Assembly: GCF_964656455.1 (NCBI RefSeq)
Contig: NC_135712.1
Location: 95,456,294 to 95,520,293, forward strand
From: Halichoerus grypus
Taxonomy: Eukaryota > Chordata > Mammalia > Carnivora > Phocidae
DNA: 64,000 bases
Direction of reading: 5' to 3'
The notes beneath the pieces were generated by a model. It was not told where the DNA came from. It worked only from the letters and a program-made list of their open reading frames with translations, and did not search any database. Both the position numbers and the translations under genes were made by a program. Positions 12,460 to 25,800 of the stretch are shown piece by piece; the stretch's first letter is position 1; each line of letters starts with the position of its first letter.

Positions 12460-13870
12460 GAGGGTACTTTCAAGAACCTGGAAGTTGAGAAAAATTCCCT
12501 ACAAGATGGAATTAATAATACTTATCTGAGAGATTTAAACAATTGATTAGAAGCTGCAGAAGGCAGATATCATCAGTTCAATATAAGGTAGAACTTCCTA
12601 CAGATTAGGATGGACCAAACATAATTTTCTCAAATGTTTATAATTCCTCAATTTTACCAAATGTGAACTGGAAAATCCTTTACCGGATGTTGTAGAGTTG
12701 ATATGAGCATTCACTGGGGTCTGGTGAGGAGGTGGATTAGTTGATGTGTAAGGTTTCTTCATGCACTGAATGAGCTTCTCTCACTGAGATTATTTTCTTA
12801 ACAGAGGAGTTATCTGCACTGTGCTCTCTGTCAGAAAGTTGTCCTGGCTACACACTTTAATCCCTGCCACTGTTTTGAACTGAGCCATACAGATAATCGT
12901 GAGCCTGCATACACATGCCATTTAGGAAAAGAATGAAATTGAGGCACAAAATTAGATGTGAGATGCTAAGTGGCATTAGGTCATTCCTTTTATGTCTATT
13001 GCCTCCAGTGTATTAGAGAAGAACTATTTCGGAAGAATGGATGTATCGAGAAGTTTTAGAATGGGAGCTTGTTGTGGTTCTGTTCAAATAAGATATGGCT
13101 AGAAGTCAGCCATCTTTTGTGCCTATGCACAAAATTCCCACAAATATACTCTATTGCTGATAATAATCCCTGTATATTTCCCAACATAGTATTTCCTAAG
13201 ACAGTATGTCTGCCAGTCTGTTTAGGCCTTGGGAGAAAGTAACTCATATCTCTAGATATTATAGAAGGTGCAAGGAAGTATTACACAGGTCAAATGAGCA
13301 GATTTATTTGAAATAATAGCAATACCATTGTTGGACAAAGCTGCTGTCATTACAATGAGTGATAAACTCAATTTTAGGTTTAATGTTATTCAGTTCATTG
13401 ACCTCCCTCCAATCAATTCCCCTCTGGCATAGGTAGGCATCACCAACTGAAGTCAACTCCCTCTAGTCACCCTGCCCATAAAATATGTATAGCTCTTATG
13501 ACCAGAACATGAGATTGCAACCCTACACAGGCTATCTCTTGGGAATAATGTGATATACATCTTGATACCCTTACTTACTAGTGAGTCTAGCCATTCTTCC
13601 TCATAGCTACCCAGCACCTGGGACCTCTTAGCTTCCACATATGAAACCCATGATTTTCTTTGTCAGTTAGAATGTTTTTGCTGAAATAAACACCTCAACT
13701 CAAATCAGCTTAAACAATAACACAATTTGTTGGCTGTCATCCTCAATGTGTCATGCCCTCATTTTTTTGGTCTCTATTCTCACTACTATTACCCTTACTA
13801 AAGTTTTTAATACATTTCACCTGAACTACTGTAGTTGTGTCCTACCTGGTCATTCTGCCACCCCATTCAT
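12460..13870. other. No gene recognised
   Basis: Unique-looking DNA. A faint L2-like stretch lies near 13790-13870. Two minus-strand open frames (13056-13247, 13453-13638) have no splice or family support. Confidence 0.3.
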
Positions 13871-13874
13871 GGTT

Positions 13875-14010
13875 TCCTATAATAGACTTCATTCATTCAA
13901 CATTTTGAGTACCTACTATGCTATTTGGGGAGGGGGGAGGCACATGATTGAATAGATTTCAGTCCTTAAATTTAAGGCGATCTATTTGTTGGGAAAGTCT
14001 GGGTTATGGT
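13875..14010 (-). repeat. L2 remnant
   Basis: CATTCATTCAACATTTTGAGTACCTACTATG is the reverse of the L2 3' end; diverged beyond. Confidence 0.45.
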
Positions 14011-14380
14011 TACAGCATCAAATGGAATCACAGGGGTGGACAGCAGAGGTCTACTTTTTCTTGCTATACATCCTATAAGATGACTGTTGTTCTGCCCCAT
14101 ATCATATTCGCCACAGAACCTAGGCTAATGGAGCAGTCTTTATCTGGAAATTGGTCTGCTGGTATGGCACAAAAAAAGGAAGTGTGACAAAACACAAACT
14201 GGTTCTCAAAATTTCTGCCTGCAAGTGACCTATATTATACTTATATTTCACTGGTCAAATCAGGTTGCTTGACACATCTGAATTCAAAGAGTAGGGAAAT
14301 ATACACCTCATCTAGGCCTAGAGGACAAAGGGTATTGTTTAAGAGTAAAGGAATCAATCACATGACCTTAACATTTAGAG

Positions 14381-14583
14381 CAGGAGTCAGCAAACTACAG
14401 CCTGCCGCACACTTTTGTAAATAAAGCTTTATTAGGACACAACCACACCCAGTCATTACATATGATCAATGGCTGCTTTTGCACTGTAATGGCAGAGTTG
14501 AGGGGTTATGACATAGACCATATGACCAACAAAGCCTAAAATATTTATTCTCTAGTTCTTTACAGAAGATGTTTTCCTACCTT
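14381..14583 (+). repeat. hAT-like DNA transposon (MER family)
   Basis: GGAGTCAGCAAACTACAGCCTGC...GTAAATAAAGCTTTATTAGGACACAACCACACCC...AAAGCCTAAAATATTTATTCTC...TTTACAGAAGATG. Same family as the two copies at 59.2-59.6 kb. Confidence 0.7.
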
Positions 14584-14689
14584 GATTTAGAGAAGCAGAA
14601 GGATACATGCATAAACCTCTAAAATGCAATGTATCCACTTTCTTATTTCATGATTACAGCCCTTTAGGGGGAAACAGGCAAAGTATACA

Positions 14690-14960
14690 TGTAAATAAAA
14701 ATCAAGTGGAGGCATTATTAAGAAAATGTGCCCTAAGACCAAGATTTTTTTAAAGTACTTTGGAACTGCAGAGGAAACATCTGATTGAAAGGATGAGGGA
14801 AGATTTTTTTGGAGGAAATAGTATTTGGAATAAGCATTGAAAGGAGGAAGGATTTTCTTAGGGGTACCCTCCAGGGAAAAGTATTGCAGAAGGAAGGAAA
14901 GACTTGAACAAGAAAGGTTTAGGGTATGTTCAAGGAATGGAGAATACTTGATTATGGGTT
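14690..14960 (-). repeat. L2 remnant
   Basis: Reverse L2: agggaagatttttttggagg, tttggaataagcattgaaagg, ccagggaaaagtattgcagaaggaa, gaacaagaaagg. Diverged. Confidence 0.45.
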
Positions 14961-15084
14961 AAATGCTGGTATTTATGATGGATTATGAGAGATGGTACTG
15001 TTCCTGGAAACACAAAATATCATCTTGAATTTCTAAATTAGAACTATATTATTAGAAGATGCAGCAAGGGTGTTGAAAAGTGTT

Positions 15085-15305
15085 CAGGCTTTGAATCTTG
15101 CCTTTGCCATATAATAGTTGTGTGACCTACCTGTGTCACCTTAACCAAACTATTTAACCTCGCTGAGCCTCAGATATCCCTACTAATGAAATGAGAACAA
15201 TTGGACCCTCATAGTTTTTTGAGGATATAAATAATGAATGTACAGTGTCTGTCCTGTGCCTGATACATTGTAGATGCTCAAAAATTATAGCTGTTATTAT
15301 TACTA
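15085..15305 (+). repeat. MIR
   Basis: TTGAATCTTGCCTTTGCCATATAATAGTTGTGTGACC, AACCTCGCTGAGCCTCAGATATCC, TGCTCAAAAATTATAGCTGTTATTATTACTATTA, in full MIR order. Confidence 0.8.
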
Positions 15306-15398
15306 TTACTCTTTCTAAGCCACTGTCAATCTGCTTTGACTTTTGCAGCCTGCCTATTCCTAACTGACATACACTTTCTGGTCTTTGTGCCCCTTTTC

Positions 15399-15624
15399 TC
15401 TTTCTTTCTCTAGCTCTCTCTCTTTTTTATGTATATAGAGGTTGAGAGAGAGAGGGAGAGAACACATGCACATGGGTGGGGGGAGGACAGAGGGAGAGAA
15501 TCTATTGCAGACTTCTCACTGAGCCCACAGCCTGATGCAGGGCTGGATCCCACAGCCCACAAGATCATGACCTGAGCTGAAATCAAGAGTTAGACACTTA
15601 ACTGACTGAGCCACCCAGGTGCCC
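15399..15624 (-). mobile_element. CanSINE, reverse orientation, older
   Basis: Diverged copy ending GAGCCACCCAGGTGCCCC. Target duplication CTTTGTGCCCCTTTTC at 15383-15398 and 15625-15640. Confidence 0.92.
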
Positions 15625-15669
15625 CTTTGTGCCCCTTTTCATGTCATGTTTTCTGACTGATACAACACG

Positions 15670-15900
15670 CTACTATCTGCTACCTGTGGAAGTCTGTTAC
15701 TATTTAACATCCACCTCAAATTATCTTCTTTCTATAAAGTCCTCAAAGGTGCTTCCCATAATTTAAAATTAAATCTTCTCACTTCCTCCCATAATATTTA
15801 TAACATATTTTATTATATTTTAGGTCTTATGTGTGTGCTGTCTACTTTAGTCATTCATAAGATTCTTGAGGGAAGGAACTATATCTTGGTCTTGTTAGAA
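15670..15900 (+). repeat. L2 3' end
   Basis: TATTTAACATCCACCTCAAATTATCTTC...AATATTTATAACATATTTT...TAAGATTCTTGAGGGAAGGAACTATATCTTGGTCTTG fits the L2 3' end. Confidence 0.5.
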
Positions 15901-16694
15901 ACTTTGTTATATAATTTTATAAGCAGTTTTCATTCATGGCAGGATGATCCAGAAAATATTTTATTTCATGCTAGGAAGCATCTAATTGACAAACCATCTT
16001 GGGAAAGTTTTAGTTCTGTGACTAAGTTGATCTTTATAAATAAGGAAAAATATAAGATCAGAAGTTGATCTAATTGTTGACCTTTCTCTAAATTTTGAAA
16101 GCATTTAAATTGAATTGTATTCTTTCTCTTTAATTTATAGGGAAGGCAGCTTTAAAATTGCATTTTTAAAATTCTCTGAACATAAAGAAGCTTTACCATT
16201 ATTATTTTCTAAATGTTTAATGAATGGCGTGGGACCTTCCTAAATTTCTGTTGTATCAAAGTCACTAGTGACTGACAGAATGTTCAAAATGGAGAATCCA
16301 ATGCATGTGGCTTAAAATCACACAGTTGTCCCCCTTCCTTTTAATAGGTTCATATATTTGAAGCAGTACTCTCAAAGTAAAAGACTTATAGCCTTGAGGC
16401 TGGAAAGATGAGTCCCTGGAGTATGGAGGAAGACTTAGAGCCTTTATTCATGTTAAATTTTTATACCATTACTTAAAGATCTCTCTTTTTAATGTTTAAA
16501 ATGTACATTATATATTTCTCCAGTGTTTTATGTATAAGATTTCTTAATAAAAATTATATGTGTATGCTCAAAATTTATTTACTGTTGGGGTATAGAATTA
16601 AAAAAACTGGAGATCACTAATTTAAAGGAAAACTATATAAATATATATTATATATATATGGTAAGCAACAGCATTTAGTTATGCATCTCCTGTA
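15901..16694. other. No further feature seen downstream of the LRR gene
   Basis: AT-rich. It contains the region past the AATAAA signal of the LRR gene; nothing else is recognised. Confidence 0.35.
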
Positions 16695-16700
16695 TTTATT
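16695..16700 (-). terminator. Poly(A) signal AATAAA of the LRR gene
   Basis: A minus-strand AATAAA starts 47 bases after the TAA stop of exon 7, implying a short 3' UTR of about 60-80 bases. No transcript evidence is available. Confidence 0.6.
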
Positions 16701-16746
16701 AGCTTTTAGAGACAATGGTGATTGCTTTCTTTCTATACAAATTGCA

Positions 16747-16858
16747 TTATGATATAATACACATTTTTGAAAAAATATTGGTTTCTGGTGGTGAAGAATC
16801 TTCTGGTAGCTTCAGGATTCCATCCAGCATTTTTAAGTTAGGCAAACAGGAGAACACT
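16747..16858 (-). CDS. LRR gene exon 7 (LRR cap, stop)
   Basis: Acceptor CTTTTGTTTTAG|AGTGTT. One base completes Arg-245, then [20 protein letters not shown] closes the LRR cap (LPxLxxLDG), followed by a short polar tail and TAA at 16749-16747. The content was predicted from exon 6 before it was found, which supports the join. AATAAA lies downstream at 16700-16695, so this is taken as the terminal exon. Confidence 0.88.
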
Positions 16859-19800
16859 CTAAAACAAAAGTTAAAGATAAAAAAAGTAACTGTACTGAAC
16901 AAAAGCATTGTCTTTCACTTACTCTCTTTATAAATGAGTGGAGTTTGCCTATTATTACAAGAAAGATGAGTGGCTATCATTTTATTCTGGTTTTTGTTTT
17001 TTTATCTTTACAATAGGGTTATAATAAAACACTATTTATGTTCATTGAGCTGATCACCTTGCTGTAGCTTGCCCTCTCCAGGAGCTACTATATAGTTCTT
17101 CAGATCATAAGTATAGATCAGAGAAGTGGGACTGCGTACAGTCTGTTTTTATAAGAGAATTTCAGTCCAGTTTTTACAAAGCTCTATAAAGGGGAAAAAA
17201 ATGAAGGAATTTAGCCAAATAACCATGAGAGAAAGAATGAGATAATGATATAAGTGCACATTAGGAAGTTAAAAGTTTTTTTAAAAAGGAAGAAGTAAAG
17301 AAAACACATGTTGTTTAATGATAGTTAAGGAAGAATTCTGGCTGTGAGGTATAAGAGAAGGGGTGGGAAATATTCTTGTGCTGAGTTATTTTCTCTTGAC
17401 AGAATTTCTGAAGATCACATTTCAGATTTACACAGTCACTTCAGGTTCAGGAAGGGGTCCTTCTCATCAACCCAGGTGAAAGTAGTCAAATGCCTAGCAG
17501 TGTTATAAAGCAGTGTTTTCTTTCAAGTGGACAGTTTTTCTAGATCTGGGTGTTCTGTGGGCTCATACCAGAGGAAATGAATGGCACTGGGATTTGCCCA
17601 GGATGAAAGATACTGAAACCTGTCAGTAGACATGCCATGACAACTAATGGTTGGTATTGACCTCCTTGGGTGCTCTCTTTGGCCACGTAATTTTCTTAGC
17701 ACTAAATATTTCCTGCATATTATCTTATTTAATCCTCACACCAATTCCATCAGGTTTTTATCCTCCATTTTAAGTTACTTATCCAAGATCATAAAGCCTG
17801 TGGGGGACAGTGCAAAAATTAAAATCTAAGTCTTCCGGCCCTAATGTTCAGACTTATCTGACAGGAAACCCTAGCTACTATTTCTTTTCAAAAAGTAAAA
17901 CTATGGTGAACTCAGATCACATTGACTTCTGAAGAAGAGTACAAGAGTTTGCCTGTGGGTGTCCCCGGACATGGGGCTGCCTTCTACCTACTGGGACTTA
18001 CACTCTGAGCTTTATCAGTAAGTTTTTTTCTCTTTTGAACTGTGCTTTCTTCTTATTGGAGGATCTGAAACAAAGGAGGAAGGGAAAGACAGTCACAATT
18101 GTAGGTGACAATGACCAAGAAAGTCTTATACTTAAATAATTCTGATTATGTTGTAAAGGGACACCGAAGGTCTGGCCCAGATCCTGGACACAGAGATACC
18201 CAGGGACAGAATGAATGCTGTTATAATCCTTAAAGTGTGGATTTTGGCTAGGTGATTGAACCCAAATTTGGATGAACTTGGGACTTCAGTTTAGTTCCTC
18301 AGCAGAAGTGGATACTTAAATCCTTTCCTCATACTTTGAAATGACCAGATCTTTCTGTTTAAAGTAACCCGCTACTACCCAAGTCAATATAACCTGGCTT
18401 TTTATAGCTTGAATGCCTGTCTGTATCCACCTTGGACTCAATCCAACAGAGTTAACATTAGAAAATAGAAGAACCTCATTATATCCCTCATTCTCACATA
18501 ATTCTATACCACATCATAAATTTTGAAGACAGATTTATAGTGAGACCTCAGGGCATATCAGATTTCAGACAGTTAATCTTAATTCTATTGTTGTAAGGCA
18601 TCCTTTGAAGGGAGGCAAGTAACTGAATTGGGATCAAAATAAAATCCCACATATAAATTAACAAAACTAAAATGTAATACTAATAAATTGTCTTTATGAC
18701 TAGAAATGTGCCTTTTTTTTTTTTTTTTTAAGATTTTTATTTATTTGCGAGAGAGAGAATGAGAGACAGAGAGCATGAGAGGGAGGAGGGTCAGAGGGAG
18801 AAGCAGACTCCCTGCTGAGCAGGGAGCCCGATGCGGGACTCGATCCTGGGACTCCAGGATCATGACCTGAGCTGAAGGCAGTCGCTTAACCAACTGAGCC
18901 ACCCAGGCGCCCTAGAAATGTGCCTTTTTATGAATGATGTTGAAATGTCCGGCTGAACCTCCTCTGACTGTAGGAAATATAATTTTAAACTTCAAAATGT
19001 TATTATGGTTAAATATTACTTCAATTTTAAAGCAACTGTGTTGCTAGTTTTCACTTATGTAAAAGCAATTTGAGAATTTATGATCACAGAACATGAATTT
19101 TGTCTTCAGTCTATAGTCATGGGGGTGACAATGGCAGTAATAAGATTTATGTAGGAATAACAGAGATTAGAATTCTTATTTCGATAATTTTTTGTTGTAC
19201 GTCAGAGTTTGAAGAGTCATATTATTTAGGCCTTGGAATATGGTTGTTGTCATGGGAAAATGGCAGTTTGAGAAAGGAAGGTAGTGAGAACTATGTCTTT
19301 TATTGAAGCTGAATGTAGATGAAAGATGTAATCATAGATCAGGTATGAACCTAGAAATGATCTAATCCTTTGTATGACAGATTCAAACTGAGACATGAGT
19401 TTACTTGTTATCTGGGGGCAAATACAAGTTCTAGAACTCAGTGGCTTGTTTTTACCCTTTAAATTCCCACAAGCGGTGCTGGGAATTAGCTAGGGAGAGA
19501 GAGAATTTTCTGCATACCCCAAGGTATACATTGCATTATTACCATTAGGAATGTTCCAGTAGTGACAAAAGAATAAAATGGTTTATTCTTCACAGGTTTT
19601 CAAGGACTTTCAACCACTGGGGTAGATTGAATCAGTCACTTCTTTGTGTCCATTTAATGGTGCTCTTGTGGCCCAAAGGAGTGAAAATAAAACCAGAGAA
19701 TAGGGGTGCATGGGTGGCTTAGCTGGTTGAGTGTCCAACTCTTGATTTCAGCTCAGATCATGATCTCAGGGTCATGAGATCGAGCCCTGCATCGGGCTCT

Positions 19801-22800
19801 GTGCTGGTTATGGAACCTGCTTGGGATTCTCTCTCTCCCTTTTCTCTTCCCCTCCCCTGCTCACTCTTGCTCTCTCTCTCTCTCAAAAAACAAAACAAAC
19901 AAACAAAAAACAGAGAATAAACAATTTATAAAACTATCACATGGACATTGATAGAAATCTGTACATAGAAATCTTTAAAAAGACATAGTATCTATTAAAC
20001 ATTATGAGAGAAAACGCATAGGATTTGAAAGTCTAAAATGAAGCACCTTTGTATATGTAAAGTCACATTATAAGAGAAGCCTCAAATTTTAAAGCAATCA
20101 TAAATTAACTGAGAGAAGAGTGAATTATAGATTTTTTTAAAAAAGATCACTTCAGAGTTCTTTAGGTGAGATCAGAAGCATGAAACGTTCAATATGTAAT
20201 AGATAGGATAAATATTTGCCAAGTGAATTTAAGCTCCAGGGGAACAGCTAGTCAAAGTATAACATTCAAAGAAGAACATAGACGACAAAAGTGTTTGGGG
20301 CCTTACCGTCTCCGGTAATTTGGGTGAAACTCACAAGGATTCCTCCTGAGAGTAAGGGATTCTAGTGGAGTGCACCATAAACTGGAGAGCCCAGTCAGAG
20401 ATTCAATGTGGTTTTCAGCCAAGGATAAATGCTGTATCTGAGGTATCTTTGGCAATTGTTTGAAAGATGTGAGATGGTTTTTGTTCATATTTAAAACTCT
20501 GCATCTGGATAAAAAATATAAACACCCTGTCATTTGTCTCCTGAAGAGGATGGTTAACTACCAAACCTTGCATAGGACTAGCGTGCTTCATCTAGACCAT
20601 AACCCCTCAAAGGAGTGACAGTGATATTTTCTAAAACTGTGGTTTGTAAAAGAAGAGAAATATTTATATCAAAATATGAAGAGAAAATAAGCCAAATATA
20701 TGTGACTATAAGCTTGCTGAATACAGAAATCTGTTTTCTTTTCCAATGTATACACTCAGTACTTGGCAGAATAGTTGGTCCATGGTGTATTCATAATATG
20801 TCTCAAATGAAAGAGTGAATGGCTGCAATGAATGAGTGAATCTCAGCAATCTCATTGTTCACACAGATTCATAACAACTTATGAAGAGTATTGCCTCCAA
20901 GTAGTGAGATCAGTTATTTTTTTTCTATTTTTCCATACTTAAATTCTATATTGAAAAAATAGCATTTTGAATTAGAAAAAAGGCCTTTTATATATAAAAG
21001 AAAACTAAAAGGTATCCTTAGGAGAAGAAATGTGTGTTGGGCACTTAGGTTGAATACATTTTCCTGACATATCATGCTTCTCAATATTTTTGCCTTAAAG
21101 CTATGATTGTTTAAGACCATGCAAATAGAGGAAATAATTCAAATCTATCACTGACACCTTGCTTTAAGGAAAAATTCCTTTACATATAAGTTGGGATTAA
21201 ATACCACGAAAGAAACACAGGGAACTTATTTATGACCTTGTACCCCACAAAGACACTTAGTAAATAATTATTGCTAATGCTAAAAATGGTGCTAAACAGA
21301 GAGAGAGTTTCCACGCAACCGTATTGGAAAAATCCAGTTTGAACTCCCCGACCCTGATTGAATTGTAATTTTTTCACATCTATTCTTTGGTAGCTTACTT
21401 TGTGTAATTTTTTCACATCTATTTCCTTGTTTTCTTCCACTCTCTCTCCATATGGACATTTTACACAGTCCTAATCATACACTTGATAACTTCGGGTTTT
21501 TACTCTTTTCCAGGTTACACATAATATTTTAGAAGCACTTTAGTGCTATGATGATTTCTAATTGAAAACCCAGCCTAAGCAGTTCCTGTGTCTCTGCCTC
21601 TCTCTCTGTCCTCCTATGAAATCTATTCTTTTATTGCCTGCCAGTCACTCTCTCATTTTCAATGTACATCCATCTCGGGCTCTGAGATTCACCCCATCAC
21701 ACATCCCCAGTCAGCAAGATGTTAGGGGTGAAAAGCAGCAAACCAAGTGTGGTGTTTTCCTTGGGGCAGAAGGAAGGAGGCGATGAATTACATACATCAA
21801 CTTTTTTCTCCTTTGACACATTGATTTGGCAGTTGTAAAATTTGAATTGCAGTTACATAATTTGATACTATATATTCTATTTCTAAAGAAAGAAAAGCCA
21901 AAAGAATACATCTAGAGAACTGTAAATCTGGGGCAAGTCTTTTCTTTAATGATTATGGTTTCTCTCTCTTCTCTGTAAGATAGCAAAGATTTGGAGGCTT
22001 ATTGATCTGGATCAGGTCAAGTTCAGGTATTTCAAGTACATGATCTTCTAGTTCAGTATTTCTAAAGTATGCCATGTGATTATTAAACATGTTTTTGTTG
22101 CATGTGTATTTAAATATGTATTAAAAATATAACTAATGTTATCACTATTATATCCCTAGAAGGGAGTCTGGCCAAACAAAAACAGAAACAAAAACCTGAA
22201 TAAACCTATATCAACTGCCAGTGATTTTGATTTATAGTAGTGATATTAAGTTTCTTTTGAGAATTTTTATTTAGGTATTTAAAATTTTGTTATTTAAAAA
22301 GAACCTAAGTAGGGGCGCCTGGCTCGCTCAGTTGCTAGAGCATGCGACTCTTAATCATAAGCCCCATATTGGGTGTAGCGATTACTTAAAAAGAACATAA
22401 GTAAAATCAAATGCTATGCAAGTCTAGAGTTTCAAAGGGGCTTTGGAAATGACTGAAGATACCCAGGCACATTGCATATTCCTCCATCTCCTGACTGCTT
22501 TCCTCTCCTGTGTGACTGGGATGGTCTTTTTTAACCCATGCTCAGAGATGTACCTTAACCGGCTCTAGGATTTACCCTTCCTTCTTGTGGCTGCTTGGTT
22601 TCCTTCATCTCCTACTTCTCGTCACTCCACCTACGCATTGTGCCTGGTGAAGCAGACAGCAGCTCTCTACAAAAGGAGTTCTCAAGCGATCCTGAGCAAA
22701 AAGGCAGATTATCTTTAATGTCAGGAGTTTGGGATCTTTGGAAAACCGAAGAGTCCATATATTTTTAAAAACTTTTAGTTTGTTTCTGTTGTTATTCTGA

Positions 22801-25800
22801 TGGGCTACCCTCACCCTTCCATTAGAACGTGACCTTGAAACCACGACTCTTGTTAACTACCTGTAGAGTTGGTCCTCACAGGTGCTCAACAAGTATGATT
22901 AAAAATGTCTACGTATTTATATAATGTATTTGTACCATGTAATTGCATTTCCAGTGTACAGTACAAGGGATATGGCAAGTTTTTCTGCCAGTATGATTCT
23001 CTGATTACAAATTACTCCTCTAAAAATTGATGATAATATTAATTTGGAAAGGAATAGATTTTTTTTTCCCTCTAAAGTGTGACATTTTGATGTATAAATT
23101 TCCCTTTTTGCCTTGCCCAGGTATCATTTAGCACTATTACCTTTAAGACCTGACCATATGGCCACAGTAGGTCCAGACAGTGATCCCATATGCCCAAATA
23201 GCAAATATTTGACTTCAACTTAGTAACTAGACAGGCTAAAGAGCAGGTACCTTGGCAATCTTACGGTACTTAAGTCCACCAGTGAATTATCCACTAACCA
23301 GAGGGTTTCAACTCGAATTAGTCTTCTAAGAATCCTGTTAAAATTCGCAACTTGATAAGGGTCCCCCAAATCCTGAAATGAAAGGTTCAAATTCTGAAGG
23401 GAAAAATAAAAAGTAAAAGCAAGTTCTTTATCAACTTTTAAAAATAGTTACTAATTAAAAATGTGTTGTATATGTAGTTTTTAAACCAGTAGTTTTTTGG
23501 TGTGCACACTAAAACACACATCCAAACACTCACAATTATGTGGCAGAAATTCATTCTCAAGGTAGGGGAGGTGAAAATCCTGACCTGATCCTGATTAGAA
23601 TTACATACAAGATTGGAGGTGGGGAAGGCAGGATCCTGAAACTGATTCTGAAATTTTCTAGGGGTAAAGAGTGGAAGGGATAAAATTCTGTTTTGGAATT
23701 ACTGATTTAAATGATTAGTTATTCTTAGCCTCCTTGGAAATACTCAAAAATCACATTTGAAAAGATTTCATCCCATCCTATCCCTGTGCTAACTTGTCTT
23801 CCATGTATTATGAAAATTATTGTTGTCCCCCCTTTTCTTCTTAAAGTAAAAATGACACCTAAAAATAATAATTAAAAGATTTCAAAGTAAGATACCATCA
23901 TTCAAAAGATGGAAGCCATTAGTTTGTTTTAAAGTAGCTAGAGATACAAACGTAAAAATGACTTTACCACATTTAACAGATACTAGATATTTTATTTTTG
24001 CTTTTAACATCAGTCAGCTTAGATATAAAGAAAATTAGAGCCACTTTTGGTGGCAGCATTGCCCTGGTAAACTTTATTCCTAAAAGTCAACTTATTTCCA
24101 CAATTTTGCCATCAATTTCTTTCTTTTTTAAATTTTTTTAAATTTTATTTTATTATGTTATGTTAGTCATCATACATTACATCATTAGTTGTTTTTTTTT
24201 TAAGATTTTATTATTTATTTGAGAGAGAGAGAGGGATAGAGCGCAAGCAGGGGGAGCAGCAGAGAGAGGGAGAAGCAGGCTCCCCGCTGAGCAGGGAGCC
24301 CGATGCGGGGCTCGATCCCAGGACCCTGGGATCATGACCTGAGCCGAAGGCAGACGCTTAACTGACTGAGCCACCCATGTGCCCCTACATCATTAGTTTT
24401 TGATGTAGTGTTCCATGATTCATTGTTTGCATATAACACCCAGTGCTCCATTCAATATGTGCCCTCTTTAATACCCATCACCAGGCTAACCCATCCCCCC
24501 ACCCCCTCCCCTCTAGAACCCTCAGTTTGTTTCTCAGAGTCCATAGTTTCTCATGGTTCGTCTCCCCCTCCGATTCCCTGTCCTTCATTTTTCCCTTCCT
24601 ACTTCTTTCAATAAAATTATTGAATAAAATGGCAATTCCCTTTTAAAAATTTTTGAATCAGAATAATTTACTACTTTTTTAAAGATTTTATTTATTTATT
24701 TGACAGAGAGAGAGAGAACACAAGCAGGGAGAGCGGGAGAGGGAGAAGCAGGCTCTCGCTGAGCAGGGAGCCCAATGCTGGGCTCGATCCCAGGACTCTG
24801 GGATCATGAAGGCAGACGCTTAACTGACTGAGCCACCCAGGTGCCCCAATAATTTACTATTTTAAAGAAATATAGATATCTCTCTCTTTAAAAAGATCAT
24901 TAAGCTCTTAACATTTTTAGACATTAAACATAAACTTTGATACTTTAAGTTCCATTTTCCAAAAGTATAAAAGGTCTTAATTTTGAAATAAAACTTAAGA
25001 AATGATAAGTGATTATATCTATCTCTATATTGAATGTCGCCTCCTCAGAGAGGCTTTTTTTGGACCACTATGTTCCAATTAAGTTTTCTATGGTAGTTAG
25101 AATTTATTTAGCCCTTCTCTTAGAGTACAGTTATCTCAAGGCCAATTAAATTTTCTATGATAATTTATTAGGAAGGCTCCACTGGCCTTTACAATATATC
25201 CATAGTTTAAATGGCAGCTATAAAGAATAAATGCATATATATACTGAAATGATTGCCTCTAAAGGTAGTTCTGGGAATGGAGGTCAAAGTTTCAGGTATA
25301 TCGTTTAAATTTTTTAAACAAATAAATAGGTGTATGGTTTAATTTTTAAGAGTAGAAAGTATCCACCCATTATATATGAAAATTTTAAATTAGTTTTAAA
25401 AAGAAAAGAAAGCACCATGCAGGGGAAACAATATTCTATTTTTACATCTTCCACTACCAAGATGTATAACCTTTGGCAAATCATGCCTTTCTGGACTTCC
25501 CTTTCCTTTTTGAAAGGAAGGGATTTAGAACAGACCCTCTCTGAAGCTCCTTCCCGCCTCCTAATGCCATAATGCTACAATATCTAAGGTCAATCTGTGA
25601 AGCAAAAGAGGCATCAAGAGGCCCCAGTGAGCAGGTTTTAAACTGAGTCTTATTTCCGGAAGACTTCCTAAATTCTTCACGTACACTTTGATCACTCCGA
25701 AAAAACAAAAATATTGGGATCCCACTCTGTTGCCAAGAAGTTGATTTACTCTTTTATTGCTCGCAACACATCCTTCCCAGTTATACCCTCAGTTCTCTTC

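Noticed and set aside
17930..18022. Plus-strand stretch before a TCA|GTAAGT donor
   Set aside because: Short, two frames equally plausible, no acceptor or partner exon on the plus strand.
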